From: Lineus longissimus
Taxonomy: Eukaryota; Nemertea; Pilidiophora; Heteronemertea; Lineidae
Length of the DNA stretch: 64,000 bases
NCBI RefSeq assembly: GCF_910592395.1
Contig: NC_088315.1
Span: 11,474,501-11,538,500 of the forward strand
Direction: 5' to 3'
The translations under genes and the position numbers were made by a program. Below, one piece after another: positions 27,646-38,400 of this stretch. Below the pieces are notes generated by a model. It was given only the letters and a program-made list of their open reading frames with translations. It was not told the DNA's origin and ran no database searches. Every line of letters begins with the position of its first letter. The first letter of the stretch is position 1.

Positions 27646-28902
27646 TCAGTGTTGGAGTGAAGCAATCTGAGAATTCTGGATGTTTACCTGGGCGTCAGAA
27701 ACCACGAATATGTGCATTTTGTATGGTCCCTTTCCAGATTTCTTTGTAATAGATAATTGAATACCATCTTTTGTGTTCTGGAGCTTCTTTCCTGATCCGT
27801 GAAGACGATTATCTTCAGAAGTTCTCAGGTCCAACCATAAACCATAGTGATTAGAATCACCATAGTATTTTTCCATGGTCATGTTACAGTCATGAGTTTT
27901 CTTCAAATCTTCAGACATAAAATGTTTCTTGATCTCCTCCCATTGATCCATCATTCTCATTCCTTCTGGGAACACCTGATTGGCAACACCCTCTATTGTG
28001 ATCTGCACTTTACTTATGTTAGGGTTTTCAAACTTCTCTGAATCTCTAGCTCCATCTACATAGTCAGACACAAATAGTAATAATAATCCTTTAATAGACA
28101 TTCTTGGAAAGTTGATGTTCTCATTAATTAGTGTTTCATTAGCAGTAACATTGACTGTCTTAAAATGGTCTACCCAATCATAAAATATTGAGAATCCAGA
28201 GTTGTACTTGTTACTCAATTGACTAGCAATCATTTTGTTGGTTACGGTATCATATTCAAAACAAATATTCTCTAGTTTGTAGCCCATGCTAGCTGTGGTT
28301 GTGGTGACTATGATTTCCTCCTTTGGTGCTAAAGTTATTTCAATAATCACATCTTCTTGAATTGGAAACTTGTAAAATGGAGCATGATGATGGAATAGTT
28401 CAAAATCTAATGGTATTTTGTACTTCTTGTCAAACACTTTCTTTAAAGTCTTTTCATTAGCTGTTTCTCCAGTGACATCAGCTTCAGCGACTCCTGATCT
28501 TAATTCTCTAAGATTTTTTGACTGAATACCCTGAAAAACTCTATCATTTCTTTCTTCTTCTGTAAACCACAGATCTTTAAATGTAGAATAATGACTGTAT
28601 TCGTCAAGGTCAAATATCTGCTCTGTTCCCCACTTAACCACCATCTTTGAGATTAGGTTTCTACCAAGATTATTTACAACACTATTTTTAGAATCACCAG
28701 AAATGGTTACATCAGCAGACAGATAAAGAGATTTAGGTACAAAGAATGTATTCTCTCGCAATGCCGGTATTCTAACATACAGTGTTTCTTTGGGGTTAGC
28801 AGATGATGGGTTATGAGTAATGATATGATGCTGCCTCTCAGCTTTCAAACCAAGTGGAATCTTATGTGCCCTTTCGGTATTTAATAAATATCCTGTTGCC
28901 AT
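27646..28902 (-). CDS. Major capsid protein, P1 (418 aa)
   Basis: N-terminus HNPSSANPKETLYVRIPALR, then TFFVPKSLYLSADVTISG and NNLGRNLISKMVVKWGTEQI, the conserved pattern of Polinton double-jelly-roll major capsid proteins (PY type). Further conserved blocks are YNSGFSIFYDWVDHF, YGLWLDLRTSEDNRLHGSG and a C-terminal MHIFVVSDAQVNI. Exactly the same length as the P2 copy (52813-54069). It would form the icosahedral shell. Last gene before the right TIR. Confidence 0.85.
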   Translation of the reverse strand: MATGYLLNTERAHKIPLGLKAERQHHIITHNPSSANPKETLYVRIPALRENTFFVPKSLYLSADVTISGDSKNSVVNNLGRNLISKMVVKWGTEQIFDLDEYSHYSTFKDLWFTEEERNDRVFQGIQSKNLRELRSGVAEADVTGETANEKTLKKVFDKKYKIPLDFELFHHHAPFYKFPIQEDVIIEITLAPKEEIIVTTTTASMGYKLENICFEYDTVTNKMIASQLSNKYNSGFSIFYDWVDHFKTVNVTANETLINENINFPRMSIKGLLLLFVSDYVDGARDSEKFENPNISKVQITIEGVANQVFPEGMRMMDQWEEIKKHFMSEDLKKTHDCNMTMEKYYGDSNHYGLWLDLRTSEDNRLHGSGKKLQNTKDGIQLSITKKSGKGPYKMHIFVVSDAQVNIQNSQIASLQH

Positions 28903-28981
28903 TTTCTATTTATTTACTAGTAAAATTATGTACATGCAGTGAACAGTGCCAACATCATATATCAGGTAAAATGCACGGAAA

Positions 28982-29243
28982 AAAGCTATTGACGTGTACT
29001 TTCTGTTGGAATACAGTAAGTCATGATTACATTAACCCATTGAACTCTAGTATTCCCTTACCATTTCACTGACCATTTCATTGCAACGCTTCACTGGGAA
29101 TCTCATGAATGATAGAATATATGTATTGTGGTGTCTGGTTCTTAGGGGTTTCTAAGCTATTTTGAGACAAAAAGGCCTGTAAGGGCTTTTGTTAAAATAG
29201 CTTAGAATTACCTAGATTCCTACCACCACAAAACATATATTCT
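28982..29243 (-). repeat. P1 right terminal inverted repeat
   Basis: 262 bp, reverse complement of 10426-10687; ends CATATATTCT. Contains the same internal palindrome. Confidence 0.95.
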
Positions 29244-29249
29244 AACGAC
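29244..29249. repeat. P1 target site duplication, right
   Basis: aacgac, identical to 10420-10425. Confidence 0.95.
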
Positions 29250-29704
29250 TACGAGACTAGGCAAGATTGTCGTAAAGCCTTACAGTGTCCATTGTCATGT
29301 CACTACTCCAGGCTGTTCCATAAATTGAGCTCTGCCCCAACCAAAATTAGCAATATTCGGACTTAGTCACTTGCGATAGGGTTTGGAAATGGGACAGGTA
29401 AGTGGGAGATTAGAGTATATAATCTACTACGCCCTTCTACTGATGTTCCGGGCTGGAAGACCGAAGTCTGCAATCGAACGAGACGGAGGATAGCCTGTTG
29501 TAGATGCCGGAGAAGAGACACCGCAATCGTGTGTAAAACTAGTACGGAGCCGCTAGCTCTAGGCTGAAGCATTTACAGCTGTAGTGAACTGTAGGTATCT
29601 TATGATAGCTTGTACCATATAAATATACAGTCCTCTTCAAAAAGTAATTAACCTCTGGCATAGTTATCTTATCGTCATCTTGTCAATTCGTTGATCGCCA
29701 GAAC
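29250..29704. other. Non-coding spacer between P1 and P2
   Basis: No gene. 29388-29420 (GGGACAGGTAAGTGGGAGAT...) matches the inverse of about 7391-7427, a dispersed repeat. Homology to the P2 integrase begins at about 29705. Confidence 0.5.
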
Positions 29705-31841
29705 ACATCCCTATTGAGGAGTGAAATGAGTTGTTGTAGCCGCTCACCAAGTCATCTAAGACATCGACCCACTTGTCAGTTTCCTTTGCAGTGAAGTATT
29801 TCCACATTTTATCCTTTAAAGTTCTGTTTAATCTTTCCACAACTGCTGCCTTCTTACTTGAAAATGTAGAGAACCACTAATGTTTTAAAACCACTGATTT
29901 TGACTGAAAGACCACTGCAAAGCACTGCCACTTGCATATCATTATGAACGACGTATTTCAAAAACACTGCCTATGACTGAAACACCACTGATTTCCACTT
30001 CTCCAACTCTGATCGAAACCCGTGGCATTTTCAACATGACTGAAAACCACTGCTTTATGACTGGTGAGATTAAGACTTGATGGCAGTGTAAAGCAGTGGT
30101 AATTTCAGTCAAATTCAGTGTTAAATATCACCCATAATGCAACCTGAGACAGGAAGCTAGCAAGTTTGAATTTGATAGTCAAACATTCAAGAAATCATGG
30201 TACCTCTTCATATTTCTCGATATTTACCCGAATTTCAATATGAGAAGAGGGGAGTTTTAGTCAGTTTGAATTGGAACACATAAGGAGCCAAATGAATGCA
30301 AAAAGGGTAATCTCGACAGACACTGAAGTTGTATTTTCAGCAAATCAAGAAGGCTGTATATGCCCTATAGGTGTTGTAATGCATGCATACACTGCAAGAT
30401 ATCTGCATGTATCTTCATGCATCTACTGTAGGCCCTATAGGTATTAATTGTAATGTATGCATACACTGCAAATTATCTGCATAGGAGCTCAATACACATC
30501 AATCAGTAGATCATTATTCTACAGGCTGCGTGCAGTTACTTTATTTGGACGTCAATTTGATCTAGCTTCAATCCCTGACATCACTGACAGTAGCTATTGT
30601 GCCATGTGTCGTTTCAATTGTCTAGTAACCCCATCTGACCACTGCCATTATGACAAAGTTTGTAATGACGTAGGTCAAGGACGTGAATTTGTCATCTTTT
30701 TACTGTGTCACGTCATCATACAATGGCGATGTCCTCTATTTGTGCAGATGACGTCATCACTGCCATATTGGACGCAAACACACCGACTAAAATAGGACAG
30801 CAAAAGTAACAGTTCGCTAGAAGTTTTTGCTTTTTCGAACAATTTCTTTGGTTGTCATCAGCACAGGGGGGTCACGTCCCCCAAACCTTTCTCGGCATCC
30901 GTGCCTGCATGCCATTAAATAAATTATTCATATTAACACTGAAAATGACTGCTCCCTCCAAGAGGTTTTGGAAATGGCAGTCAAAATCAGTGGTGTTTCA
31001 GTGTGGATTCAGTGTGCTGCGAAATATTTAAATTAACACTGAACCCCACTGCCAGCCCTGTGCATGATGCATAGTGGGGAGTCATTTTCAGTGTCAAAAG
31101 CAGTGGAAATCAGTCAGCCTAAATATTTAAATGAGCACTGCTTTTGACTGCCTTACCACTGATTTTGACTGTCTTACCACTGCTTATGACTCCCTAACCT
31201 CTATTTTTGATTGCTGTATAACTGTATGCTTTGGTATTGCGTGACTGAAAAACACTCCCTATGACTGCTTTCCACTGATTTCAACACTGCCATAAAAATG
31301 TGAGGTAACACTGCAACCTGACTGAATCCTGACTGATATCACACTGCTTTTCGGTGAGGGTAGAACTCATTGCCTTCGTCAAATTGGATTGTCTCTGGTT
31401 TAGCCTCCTCAAAGATCACTTTAAATGCATCTCTGATTTCTTCTCCTATCTTGCTCTTAACGGCCATAGCCCAAGCATAGCGACTGAATAGGTCAATTAC
31501 TGTCAAAATGAATCTGTTGCCTTTATTTTGTTTCTCAAATTTTTGCATGTCCACAAGATCTGCTTGCCATTGTTGATCGATGTAAGATACCATTTCTTTC
31601 GGAACGTAAATTTCTGAATGGCCGGTTTGTGTAGTTGGTGAGTTGGTAGTGTGTCTAGAAATTCTTTTACTTCCTTGTATCTGATCAATGTTTTATCTTC
31701 CCTTACTTGTTTCCATATCTTACTTAATGAACTGTAAGCCACAGGACTTTCAGGATTGTAGTACAAATCTCTCAGATACTGTTCGATGTTGTCTGGGTTC
31801 GACTGGACTTTGTTTGGGTCTTTTAGTTCTGTTTTACTCAT
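29705..31841 (-). pseudogene. P2 integrase, truncated and interrupted
   Basis: N-terminal part 31841-31361 matches the P1 integrase through the second catalytic D (IQFDEGNEFY). The CACTG transposon then interrupts it. The part with the third catalytic residue (AAVVERLNRTLKDKM) and the YNNSFHSSIGM segment follows at 29877-29705. About 14 codons of host gene and 98 bases of the transposon end are missing at the inner junction. The C-terminal half, including any chromodomain, is gone. Near its N-terminus it lacks the 19 residues that P1 carries, giving an empty site for the hairpin element. Confidence 0.88.
29878..31360 (+). mobile_element. CACTG-rich non-autonomous transposon, truncated copy
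   Basis: Nearly identical, same orientation, to 46485-47970 of the complete copy; lacks the first 98 bases. Ends TTTTCGGTGAGGG. The ends are rich in CACTG/CAGTG. The ORF at 30457-30795 resembles no transposase. Interrupts the P2 integrase. Confidence 0.88.
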
Positions 31842-31848
31842 TTAAATG
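31839..31848. promoter_or_regulatory. Shared start palindrome CATTTAAATG (P2)
   Basis: Same arrangement as P1 25382-25391: start codons of divergent integrase and ATPase separated by TTTA. Confidence 0.7.
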
Positions 31849-32454
31849 AAGGCAAAAGACATACTAGTTTTCGGGCCACACAGCATGTTAATTTCAGGAG
31901 TCACCAATTGCGGTAAGACCCATTTTGCTCTTGACCTCTTAGAGAAGGAATATCGTCATAAGTTCCAGAACATAGTCATTTTCTGTCCCACTTACTTCAG
32001 AAATAAGACGTACAATAGGAGATGGATTTACGAAGACAAGAATGTTTTCATTGTCAATCCAATTGCTGTAGCCAATAATTTAGACCCTGTGCTTCAATTT
32101 GCCACCATGGCCTTCGAAGGATCACAGACATTATTCATCATTGACGACTGTGCTAATTTGAGAGACACAAAGAAGAAGGTGTCTGAGTTATGTAACTTGG
32201 CCTTTTCCGGTAGACACTACAATCAGACTGTTTGGTTACTCGTTCAGAAGTACAACTCTGTTGTTAAGGACTTCAGAGAGAACATAAGGGTTTTAGTCAT
32301 GTTTTTCAACAAGGATGAATCGGCAATGAAAGACGCCTTAGAAGAACATAGTGTTATTCCTAAAGACCAGAGGCAAAAATACATAGATGCCCTTAAAAAG
32401 ACGAAAGGATCTAAATTAATCATAAGACTAGAACACCCGTATGATCTAAATTAA
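31846..32454 (+). CDS. A32/FtsK-like packaging ATPase, P2 (202 aa)
   Basis: Walker A GVTNCGKT and Walker B TLFIIDDC as in P1, with LCNLAFSGRHYNQTVWLLVQ. The C-terminus is altered by a tandem duplication of about 35 bp (AATTAATCATAAGACTAGAA twice, 32,415-32,478), which brings a stop a few residues early. Core intact, so possibly functional. Confidence 0.9.
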   Translation: MKAKDILVFGPHSMLISGVTNCGKTHFALDLLEKEYRHKFQNIVIFCPTYFRNKTYNRRWIYEDKNVFIVNPIAVANNLDPVLQFATMAFEGSQTLFIIDDCANLRDTKKKVSELCNLAFSGRHYNQTVWLLVQKYNSVVKDFRENIRVLVMFFNKDESAMKDALEEHSVIPKDQRQKYIDALKKTKGSKLIIRLEHPYDLN

Positions 32455-32491
32455 TCATAAGACTAGAACACCCGTATGGTTTTATTCACGT

Positions 32492-32893
32492 TTAGTCTTT
32501 CTTCTTCCTTCCAACAAAACAGTAAATCCCCAATCCTAAAATAATCCAAAGGTATTCGAAATTCTTCATTTCATCGCTGGGCTTGTAGTAGTCGCTCAAT
32601 TGCGGTTGTCTAGGGTTTAAACTGTTGTACAATGAAAGTGCGGCATCGGCATTTTTGAAGTCAATTGACGCTTCATGTTCTCTCTTTAATTCAAGGTTAA
32701 CGAAGTCAATGGCACTTTTCCTACGCTCCTCCCATTCTGTGGATGCTCTTTGCAATTGTTCTTGCGCTAAATTATGTCTCTTCATTTCAGCCTCGTAGCC
32801 ATTCTTGTCAAGTGATTTAAAAAGATAGCCAGAACCGGTGAAGGCTAAACCATTCACCAGCGCAGAACCAATCATCATAGCTATGCCTGCCAT
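32492..32893 (-). CDS. Conserved membrane protein, P2 (133 aa)
   Basis: Homologue of P1 26025-26483: hydrophobic N-terminus (IGSALVNGLAFTGSGYLF), LAQEQLQRASTEWEERRKSA middle and terminal TM (YLWIILGLGIYCFVG). Start in CTAAATG. Confidence 0.75.
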   Translation of the reverse strand: MAGIAMMIGSALVNGLAFTGSGYLFKSLDKNGYEAEMKRHNLAQEQLQRASTEWEERRKSAIDFVNLELKREHEASIDFKNADAALSLYNSLNPRQPQLSDYYKPSDEMKNFEYLWIILGLGIYCFVGRKKKD

Positions 32894-32919
32894 TTAGTTT
32901 AGTGTAATATTAGCCACAG

Positions 32920-32970
32920 TGAGTAAAGGTTAGGCGCAGTGAGTAAAGGTTAGGCGCAGTGAGTAAAGGT
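32920..32970 (+). repeat. Short tandem repeat at minor capsid 3' end
   Basis: About three copies of GTGAGTAAAGGTTAGGCGCA, covering the end of the P2 minor capsid gene. Confidence 0.85.
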
Positions 32971-33234
32971 CAATTGGTACTGTACATCAAAACCATTAAG
33001 GTCGATAATGTCATTGTTTTCATCTGTTAGGCGAATATTGAACTTGCCAACACTTGAGTTGCACGGAATTTCCATGTTATCTCCAAAGGAATATGCTATC
33101 ATGTCTCCAAAGTTAGCTTCTTTTATTGGTCTAGTGGCTAAGACATCTGATGGCACGCCATTGCTCATTACATTGTTGATGATGTCACAGTGGAAAACAA
33201 AATAGTCCATTGGTCTAAAATTTATGGGCCTCTC
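32950..33234 (-). pseudogene. P2 minor capsid gene, C-terminal half
   Basis: Continues the gene whose N-terminal half is at 52004-52474. The two halves meet exactly at the P3 target duplication (cctctc), and the frame agrees with one copy of the 6 bp. Contains FRPMDYFVFHCDI and the conserved NIRLTDENNDIIDLNGFDVQ tail. Ends without the hairpin-derived tail of P1. Confidence 0.9.
33229..33234. repeat. P3 target site duplication, left
   Basis: cctctc, identical to 52004-52009. Confidence 0.93.
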
Positions 33235-33289
33235 AGTAGTGTAAAAGTGAGGGTTCTAGCTCACCTGAGATTTAACCTGATTTTATTCA

Positions 33290-33530
33290 GTCAAATCCTA
33301 GTCAAACGATTTTACAACTTTTACAAATTTTAAAGCTAAAAACTCCTAGAAACTTCTCTACATAATTTCTAGGCAAACGATTATTCAACTTTTACAACTT
33401 TTTCAACTTTTACAACTTTTACAACTTTTCCAAAATTCACAACTTTTACAACTTTTACAACTTTTCCAAAATTCACAACTTTTACAACTTTTACAACTTT
33501 TCCAACTTTTCCAAAATCCACAAAATTCAC
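33290..33530 (+). repeat. Degenerate 9-mer tandem repeats in P3 TIR
   Basis: Repeated ACTTTTACA with variants (CCAAAATTCACA). Mirrored at about 51715-51935. Resembles iterated protein-binding sites at a replication end. Confidence 0.75.
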
Positions 33531-33655
33531 AAAATCACAAATCCACAATGTGTCTAACTTTTCTAACGTGTTTAATTCTGCTAAATAATCTCAAGTGTAC
33601 ATCTTGTTTAAAAATCAAAATTTCTTTATTTAATAGTTTTCATATTGTATAGAAA

Positions 33656-34165
33656 ATGACTTCTATCACGAAACCGAGAAAAATGACTTCTATCGCGAAA
33701 TCGACTGTTCAAGAAAATTCGAGAAAATCGAAAAATTCAAAAAAGTCTAAATTTGCACAAAATCAAGAGGACATCATGTATTCCTCATCCGAAGATGAAC
33801 TTAAAAATATAGAAGATTATTCTTCATCCTCAGACGAAGAAATTCAATGTAAAAAACCTGCATTTGTGTTTCCATCTGTGAAAGACTTGGACGAATTAAT
33901 AGAACAAGAACGTTCTCCCATGCTTCTTTGGAAAGAGGTTCCACTCAATACGTGGTATCATATTTCAGACGACAGAGAAGTGGAGACACAATTTGGAATT
34001 CAAATAATTCTCACGTTAGAAGACCGTGAAGGAGATTTGTTTGACACCTATACAACCTCTCTCATTCAGAAAAAATTACAGAACAATCCCAAATTGAATT
34101 ACATTAAATCAAAAGGAATGCCCAAAGGAAAGCGATACTATGACTTTAATGTGGTGCAAGGATAA
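33656..34165 (+). CDS. TIR-borne OB-fold-like protein, left copy (169 aa)
   Basis: Basic Ser/Lys-rich N-terminus, acidic Ser stretch (DYSSSSDEE), then a conserved domain LLWKEVPLNTWYHISDDREV with GIQIILTLEDREGDLF. This pattern resembles short OB-fold single-strand DNA-binding proteins seen in Polintons (from memory, moderate certainty). A related 90-aa ORF follows at 34262. Being in the TIR, it exists twice (51073-51582), differing at about four residues. Confidence 0.7.
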   Translation: MTSITKPRKMTSIAKSTVQENSRKSKNSKKSKFAQNQEDIMYSSSEDELKNIEDYSSSSDEEIQCKKPAFVFPSVKDLDELIEQERSPMLLWKEVPLNTWYHISDDREVETQFGIQIILTLEDREGDLFDTYTTSLIQKKLQNNPKLNYIKSKGMPKGKRYYDFNVVQG

Positions 34166-34172
34166 AATAGTT

Positions 34173-34206
34173 AACTTTATAAGAAGTGTCACGTTCTTAT
34201 AAAGTT
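34173..34206. terminator. 34-bp palindrome, terminator-like (copy 1)
   Basis: AACTTTATAAGAA, 8-base centre, TTCTTATAAAGTT. Lies 8 bases after the stop of the TIR gene. Same sequence, inverted, at 41661-41694 and 51032-51065. Confidence 0.65.
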
Positions 34207-34261
34207 ACTCAGAGTCAAAAAATTTCTTTATTTAATTGTTTTCCATTTTACATAAAATAAA

Positions 34262-34534
34262 ATGACTTCTATCATGAAATCAAAATCTGAGTTTCTGTCA
34301 GAAGAAGATTTAGAATCCAACATTAAAAAATCAACATCTTTTTTAAAATGGAGAAATGTACCCTTGAATAAATGGTACAAAATTGTTGAAAAAATAAATG
34401 TAGAAACCAAAGTTGGAAATGAATTAGTTCTCAAGTTACAAGACCGCGAAGGGATAATGCAAAATTTGTTTCATCCCCTATCGTTAAAAAAGAAGTGGAG
34501 AAAATTCCAGAGTATACCTATATCAAATCATTAG
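34262..34534 (+). CDS. Paralogue of the TIR protein (90 aa), probably truncated
   Basis: LKWRNVPLNKWYKIVEKINV and ELVLKLQDREG match the TIR protein's conserved domain, without the Ser-rich N-terminus. After position about 34470 similarity shifts frame (the other frame reads toward YIKSLGRLPGKN), so the C-terminus is probably frameshifted. Start in TAAAATG. Confidence 0.6.
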   Translation: MTSIMKSKSEFLSEEDLESNIKKSTSFLKWRNVPLNKWYKIVEKINVETKVGNELVLKLQDREGIMQNLFHPLSLKKKWRKFQSIPISNH

Positions 34535-34624
34535 GTCGCCTACCAGGGAAAAATATAACGGCTTCGAGCTAGTATAAAATTTGAAAAATTTTGATTTAAT
34601 TGTTTTTTGAAATATAAGTATAAA

Positions 34625-35146
34625 ATGGAATATCTTGTACGTGAATGTAAAAAATGTTTTGAAGAAAAATTATTAAACGATTTTGAAAAAGTTGAAAAAT
34701 GTAAATGTGGAAGAACATACAGATGTAAAACATGTTATAACAAATATCTCAACAAATATCATAAAGATAAAAGCTCAACTAATGAATCTTTTAAAATATC
34801 AAGAAATCTTTCATCAATTCTTTATCAATGTCTTCGTGAAAAACAGAACAAATCTAAATTAGAAAAATATTTAGGTTGTTCTCTAGAAGGATTATACAAA
34901 TGGATTGAATTTCAATTTGATGACACTATGACATGGGAAAACCATGGTGACTATTGGGAAATTGATCATATTCTTCCAAAATCACATTTCAATCATCTTA
35001 ATGAAGAAGAACTTATGTTATGTTGGAACTGGAGAAATCTACAACCTATTACGAAACAAGAAAACAGGAGGAAAGGGAATAAAATCGATTATGAATTATA
35101 TTATCAAAATGTATCCTTAGCATCAGAATTTCTTGAAGAAATTTAA
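34625..35146 (+). CDS. HNH endonuclease-like protein, P3 (173 aa)
   Basis: Cys-rich N-terminus (ECKKCFEEKLLNDFEKVEKC, RCKTCYNKYLNKYHKDK) and an HNH core with EIDHILPKSHF, CWNWRNLQPI and ENRRKGNK, the classic viral HNH layout. Counterpart of P1 23002-24144 without the Asn-rich repeats. ATG 34625 is in TATAAAATG. Likely a nicking or double-strand DNA endonuclease used in replication or recombination (inference). Confidence 0.8.
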   Translation: MEYLVRECKKCFEEKLLNDFEKVEKCKCGRTYRCKTCYNKYLNKYHKDKSSTNESFKISRNLSSILYQCLREKQNKSKLEKYLGCSLEGLYKWIEFQFDDTMTWENHGDYWEIDHILPKSHFNHLNEEELMLCWNWRNLQPITKQENRRKGNKIDYELYYQNVSLASEFLEEI

Positions 35147-35405
35147 AATAATTTTTTTTAAAATAAATGATCATCCTCATGATGATTTTAAAATCATCAT
35201 GGGTGTGATAAGCCCTGATTCTTTCATTTTCGCACAAGTGAGGATTATGCTAGAATCTTAAATTTATCTTTCTGAATGCTAATACCTTCTGTTCATCGGT
35301 ACTATTTATTTTTTATACCTATTCTGTAGGTATAAAAGTTAAAACAAATTATGTGAAAAATAACCAAACAATCATACATTTAACTATTTTTTTCTTATAA
35401 ATAAA
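35147..35405. other. Intergenic, P3
   Basis: 259 bases before the polymerase. It contains an inverted repeat (CATGATGATTTTAAAATCATCATG, about 35176-35200). No gene seen. Confidence 0.5.
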
Positions 35406-38400
35406 ATGATGACATACCTTTCTACCGACGAACTGAAGGTATTAGCCTTCAGGCACAAAATTAAGAATTATGGTTCTTTGTCAAGAGCTGCATTGCTAGA
35501 AAAACTTCAACCAATTCCTAATATTTGGAATGAGGAAGTAAAAATTGAAAAGCCTATTTCACAGCTCTCACAAATTGAAAAAAGGGTTATCGCTCAACGT
35601 GCAGGAATTAAAAATATAAGGAAAATCCCTCAAGAAAAACTGAATGAAATGTTGAAAAACATAAATGTTCAAGACATTCAACCTAAACCAGTAAAACCAA
35701 AGATTTCTATCAAACAACCTTTATTACAACAAGCGAAAGCAGGTGGGTATCACAATTATCACAAACTTTCCATAGAAAAATTGAAAGAGTTATTATCTAA
35801 ACCTCCAATTAAACATATTTTAAAATCAGATTTGATTCAAAAAGCGAAAGAAATTGGTATTGAAGTAAAAACCAATATGAAAAAAGTTTTCCTTGAACAT
35901 CTCATTGAGCAGCACGAAGGGTTTAAAGAGTTGAAAAAATTCAAGTCAGCCTTTAAAGGTTTTGCAAACCATTATAGAATGATCGGTTTGCCTAAAATTG
36001 GGATACAGTCGTTTCTTGAGAAAATTGAACTTACCTTACAAGATAAAATTAAAGAAGAATCACAGAAGAGCAGTTTAAAAATTACCATTATTTTACACAT
36101 TTTAACGAAACGTAAAGACCAAGAACAATAATTTGAATTAAGATCACGACATATCATAGGTTTCAAAGAAGAATTGAATTATCTACAAATGATTGAAAAT
36201 ATTTTAAAAGAGTTGAAAAATCTAATTCAAAAAGGAAGTAATTGGAAATTTGTGGAAGTCACTAAATTAGATCTCCACATTGTAAAGTACCAACCGCTCG
36301 GAGGTTCGAGTTACATTGAGCTTCCAACTCAAATCAAGGCTAAAAAAGCGGTCATTAATGTTAAAAATCAAGATCAGAAGTGTTTTAGATATGCAGTTGA
36401 ATCTGCTCTTTTAAACTTGGAGAAAAACGCAGAACGCGTTTCAAACTATAACAGACCTGAATTTGATCACATGTTCAAAGATCTTGACTATCCTGTCAAA
36501 ATAAAAGATATAGATAGGTTTGAGAAACATAATCCAGAGATTGCAATCAATGTTTTTAGTTATATTTTAAAGGAGGAATATAAAAAACCTTTCCTTGTTA
36601 TTTCACCAGTATACAATTCAGATAAAATAGTTGAGAATGAAAAATATATCAATCTGCTTTATTACAAACAGGAGGATGATATTCCAGAAAATGAAAATTT
36701 AAAAGAAATGTCAGATCATGCCAATTATCATTATGCATGGATTAAACATTTTTCAAGACTTGTTAGTGCATCTCATTCAAAACAAAAAGCAGAAGTTAAA
36801 ATTTGTTACAGATGTTTGAAGGTTATTTCAGCAAGTACAAAAAACTTCGTGACAAACGATTTCAAGAACACATGGAACACTGTAAAAAATATGACATGTC
36901 AAATATTTCAATGCCAAAAAAAGGTAAAAATACATTAGCATTTCAAAAATTTGATGCGATGGTAAAACATCCTATGATTATTATAGCAGATTTCGAATCG
37001 TATTTAAAACCGATACAAAGAAAATTGGGAGAAAAAACAATTCAATCACATGAACATTGTCCAAACAGTTATTCGTTTATCGTACAATTTGATCAAAAAC
37101 AGATTCAAGAAAAAAATAGGATGTATACATATGTACAAGAAAATGAAGATGTAAATATTGCAGAACATTTTGTAGAAAAAATTGAAGAACTGTGTACAAT
37201 GCTTGCAACAAATTATATGTTTAAAAATACACCTATCAAACCTTTTACACTAGATGAATTGGATGAATATCAAAAAGCAGATACATGTTATCTGTGTCAT
37301 GAAGAATTTACAGATCTCAATATTAAAGTAAAAGATCATGATCATTTTACAGGTCAATATCGTGGAGCTGCACATAGAGATTGTAATATAAAATTTCAAA
37401 CCCCAAAATTTATACCTGTTTATTTTCACAACCTTTCAGGATATGATGCACATTTATTCGTGACAGAATTAAAAGGAAGATTGAATGTGATAGCAAGTAA
37501 TTCTGAAAATTATATATCTTTTAGTAAATTTATCGATGTAGAGGAAAAATTCTTTGAAATTCGATTTTTAGATTCTTATCGGTTAATGCAATCATCTTTA
37601 GCCGTTCTTGGAAAAAATTTACCAGATAACGAAAAAATAAATTTGAAACGTCATTTTAAAGATAAATTTGACTTAGTGAATCAAAAAGGATTTTATCCTT
37701 ACGAATTTATAACTGATTTCAAAAAATTAAAAGAGTCAACATTACCAAAACAGCATGCATTTGATTCAACCTTAAAAAATATAAAAATTTCAGATGAACA
37801 GTATGCACATGCACAACATGTGTGGAAAACGTTTAACTGTCAAACCTTTGAAGACTATCATAAAATATATCTTAAAACAGATGTTCTGTTACTCGCAGAT
37901 ATTTTAGAAAATTTCAGAAATACGTGTATGCAGCATTATAAATTAGATCCTGCCTGGTTTTACACCTCACCAGGATTATCATGGAAAGCGATGCTTAAAA
38001 TGACAAACATTAAATTAGAACTTTTAACAGATTCTGACATGTACATGTTTTTCGAAGAAGGCATTAGAGGTGGAATGTGTATGGCTACTCATCGCTATGC
38101 CAAAGCAAATAATCCTCTCCTTAAAGACTATGATGAAAAACAACCTACAAGTTATATTTCCTACTTGGATGCGAATAACTTGTATGGAGTAGCTATGAAT
38201 CAAAAACTACCGTATCAACATTTCAAATGGATGAAGGATTTTGACCATTGGCAAGACACCCCCTGCACATTAGAGGTTGATTTAGAATATCCAAAACATC
38301 TTCATCAGCTTCATAATGATTATCCATTAGCAGCTGAACATTTGAATGGAAAATTAATTCCTAATTTACATCACAAAACAAAATACATTCTTCATCATAC

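Larger units (their letters stand above)
10426..29243. mobile_element. Polinton-1 (P1), full-length Polinton/Maverick
   Basis: An 18,818-bp element bounded by 262-bp TIRs starting AGAATATATG and ending CATATATTCT, flanked by the 6-bp direct repeat aacgac (10420-10425 and 29244-29249). AG...CT ends and a 6-bp duplication are the Polinton hallmarks. It encodes family B DNA polymerase, chromodomain integrase, packaging ATPase, major and minor capsid proteins and about ten other proteins. All genes except the first are uninterrupted. It is the only one of the three Polintons here carrying the double-hairpin repeats. Confidence 0.97.
33235..34208 (+). repeat. P3 left terminal inverted repeat
   Basis: 974 bp, same length as 51030-52003 and nearly identical to it. 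Outer part non-coding with 9-mer repeats; inner part holds the 169-aa gene and a terminator-like palindrome. Confidence 0.95.

Noticed and set aside
30457-30795. 112-aa ORF in the CACTG transposon (also broken at 47046-47404)
   Set aside because: No transposase motifs, and the second copy is frameshifted, so it is not conserved.
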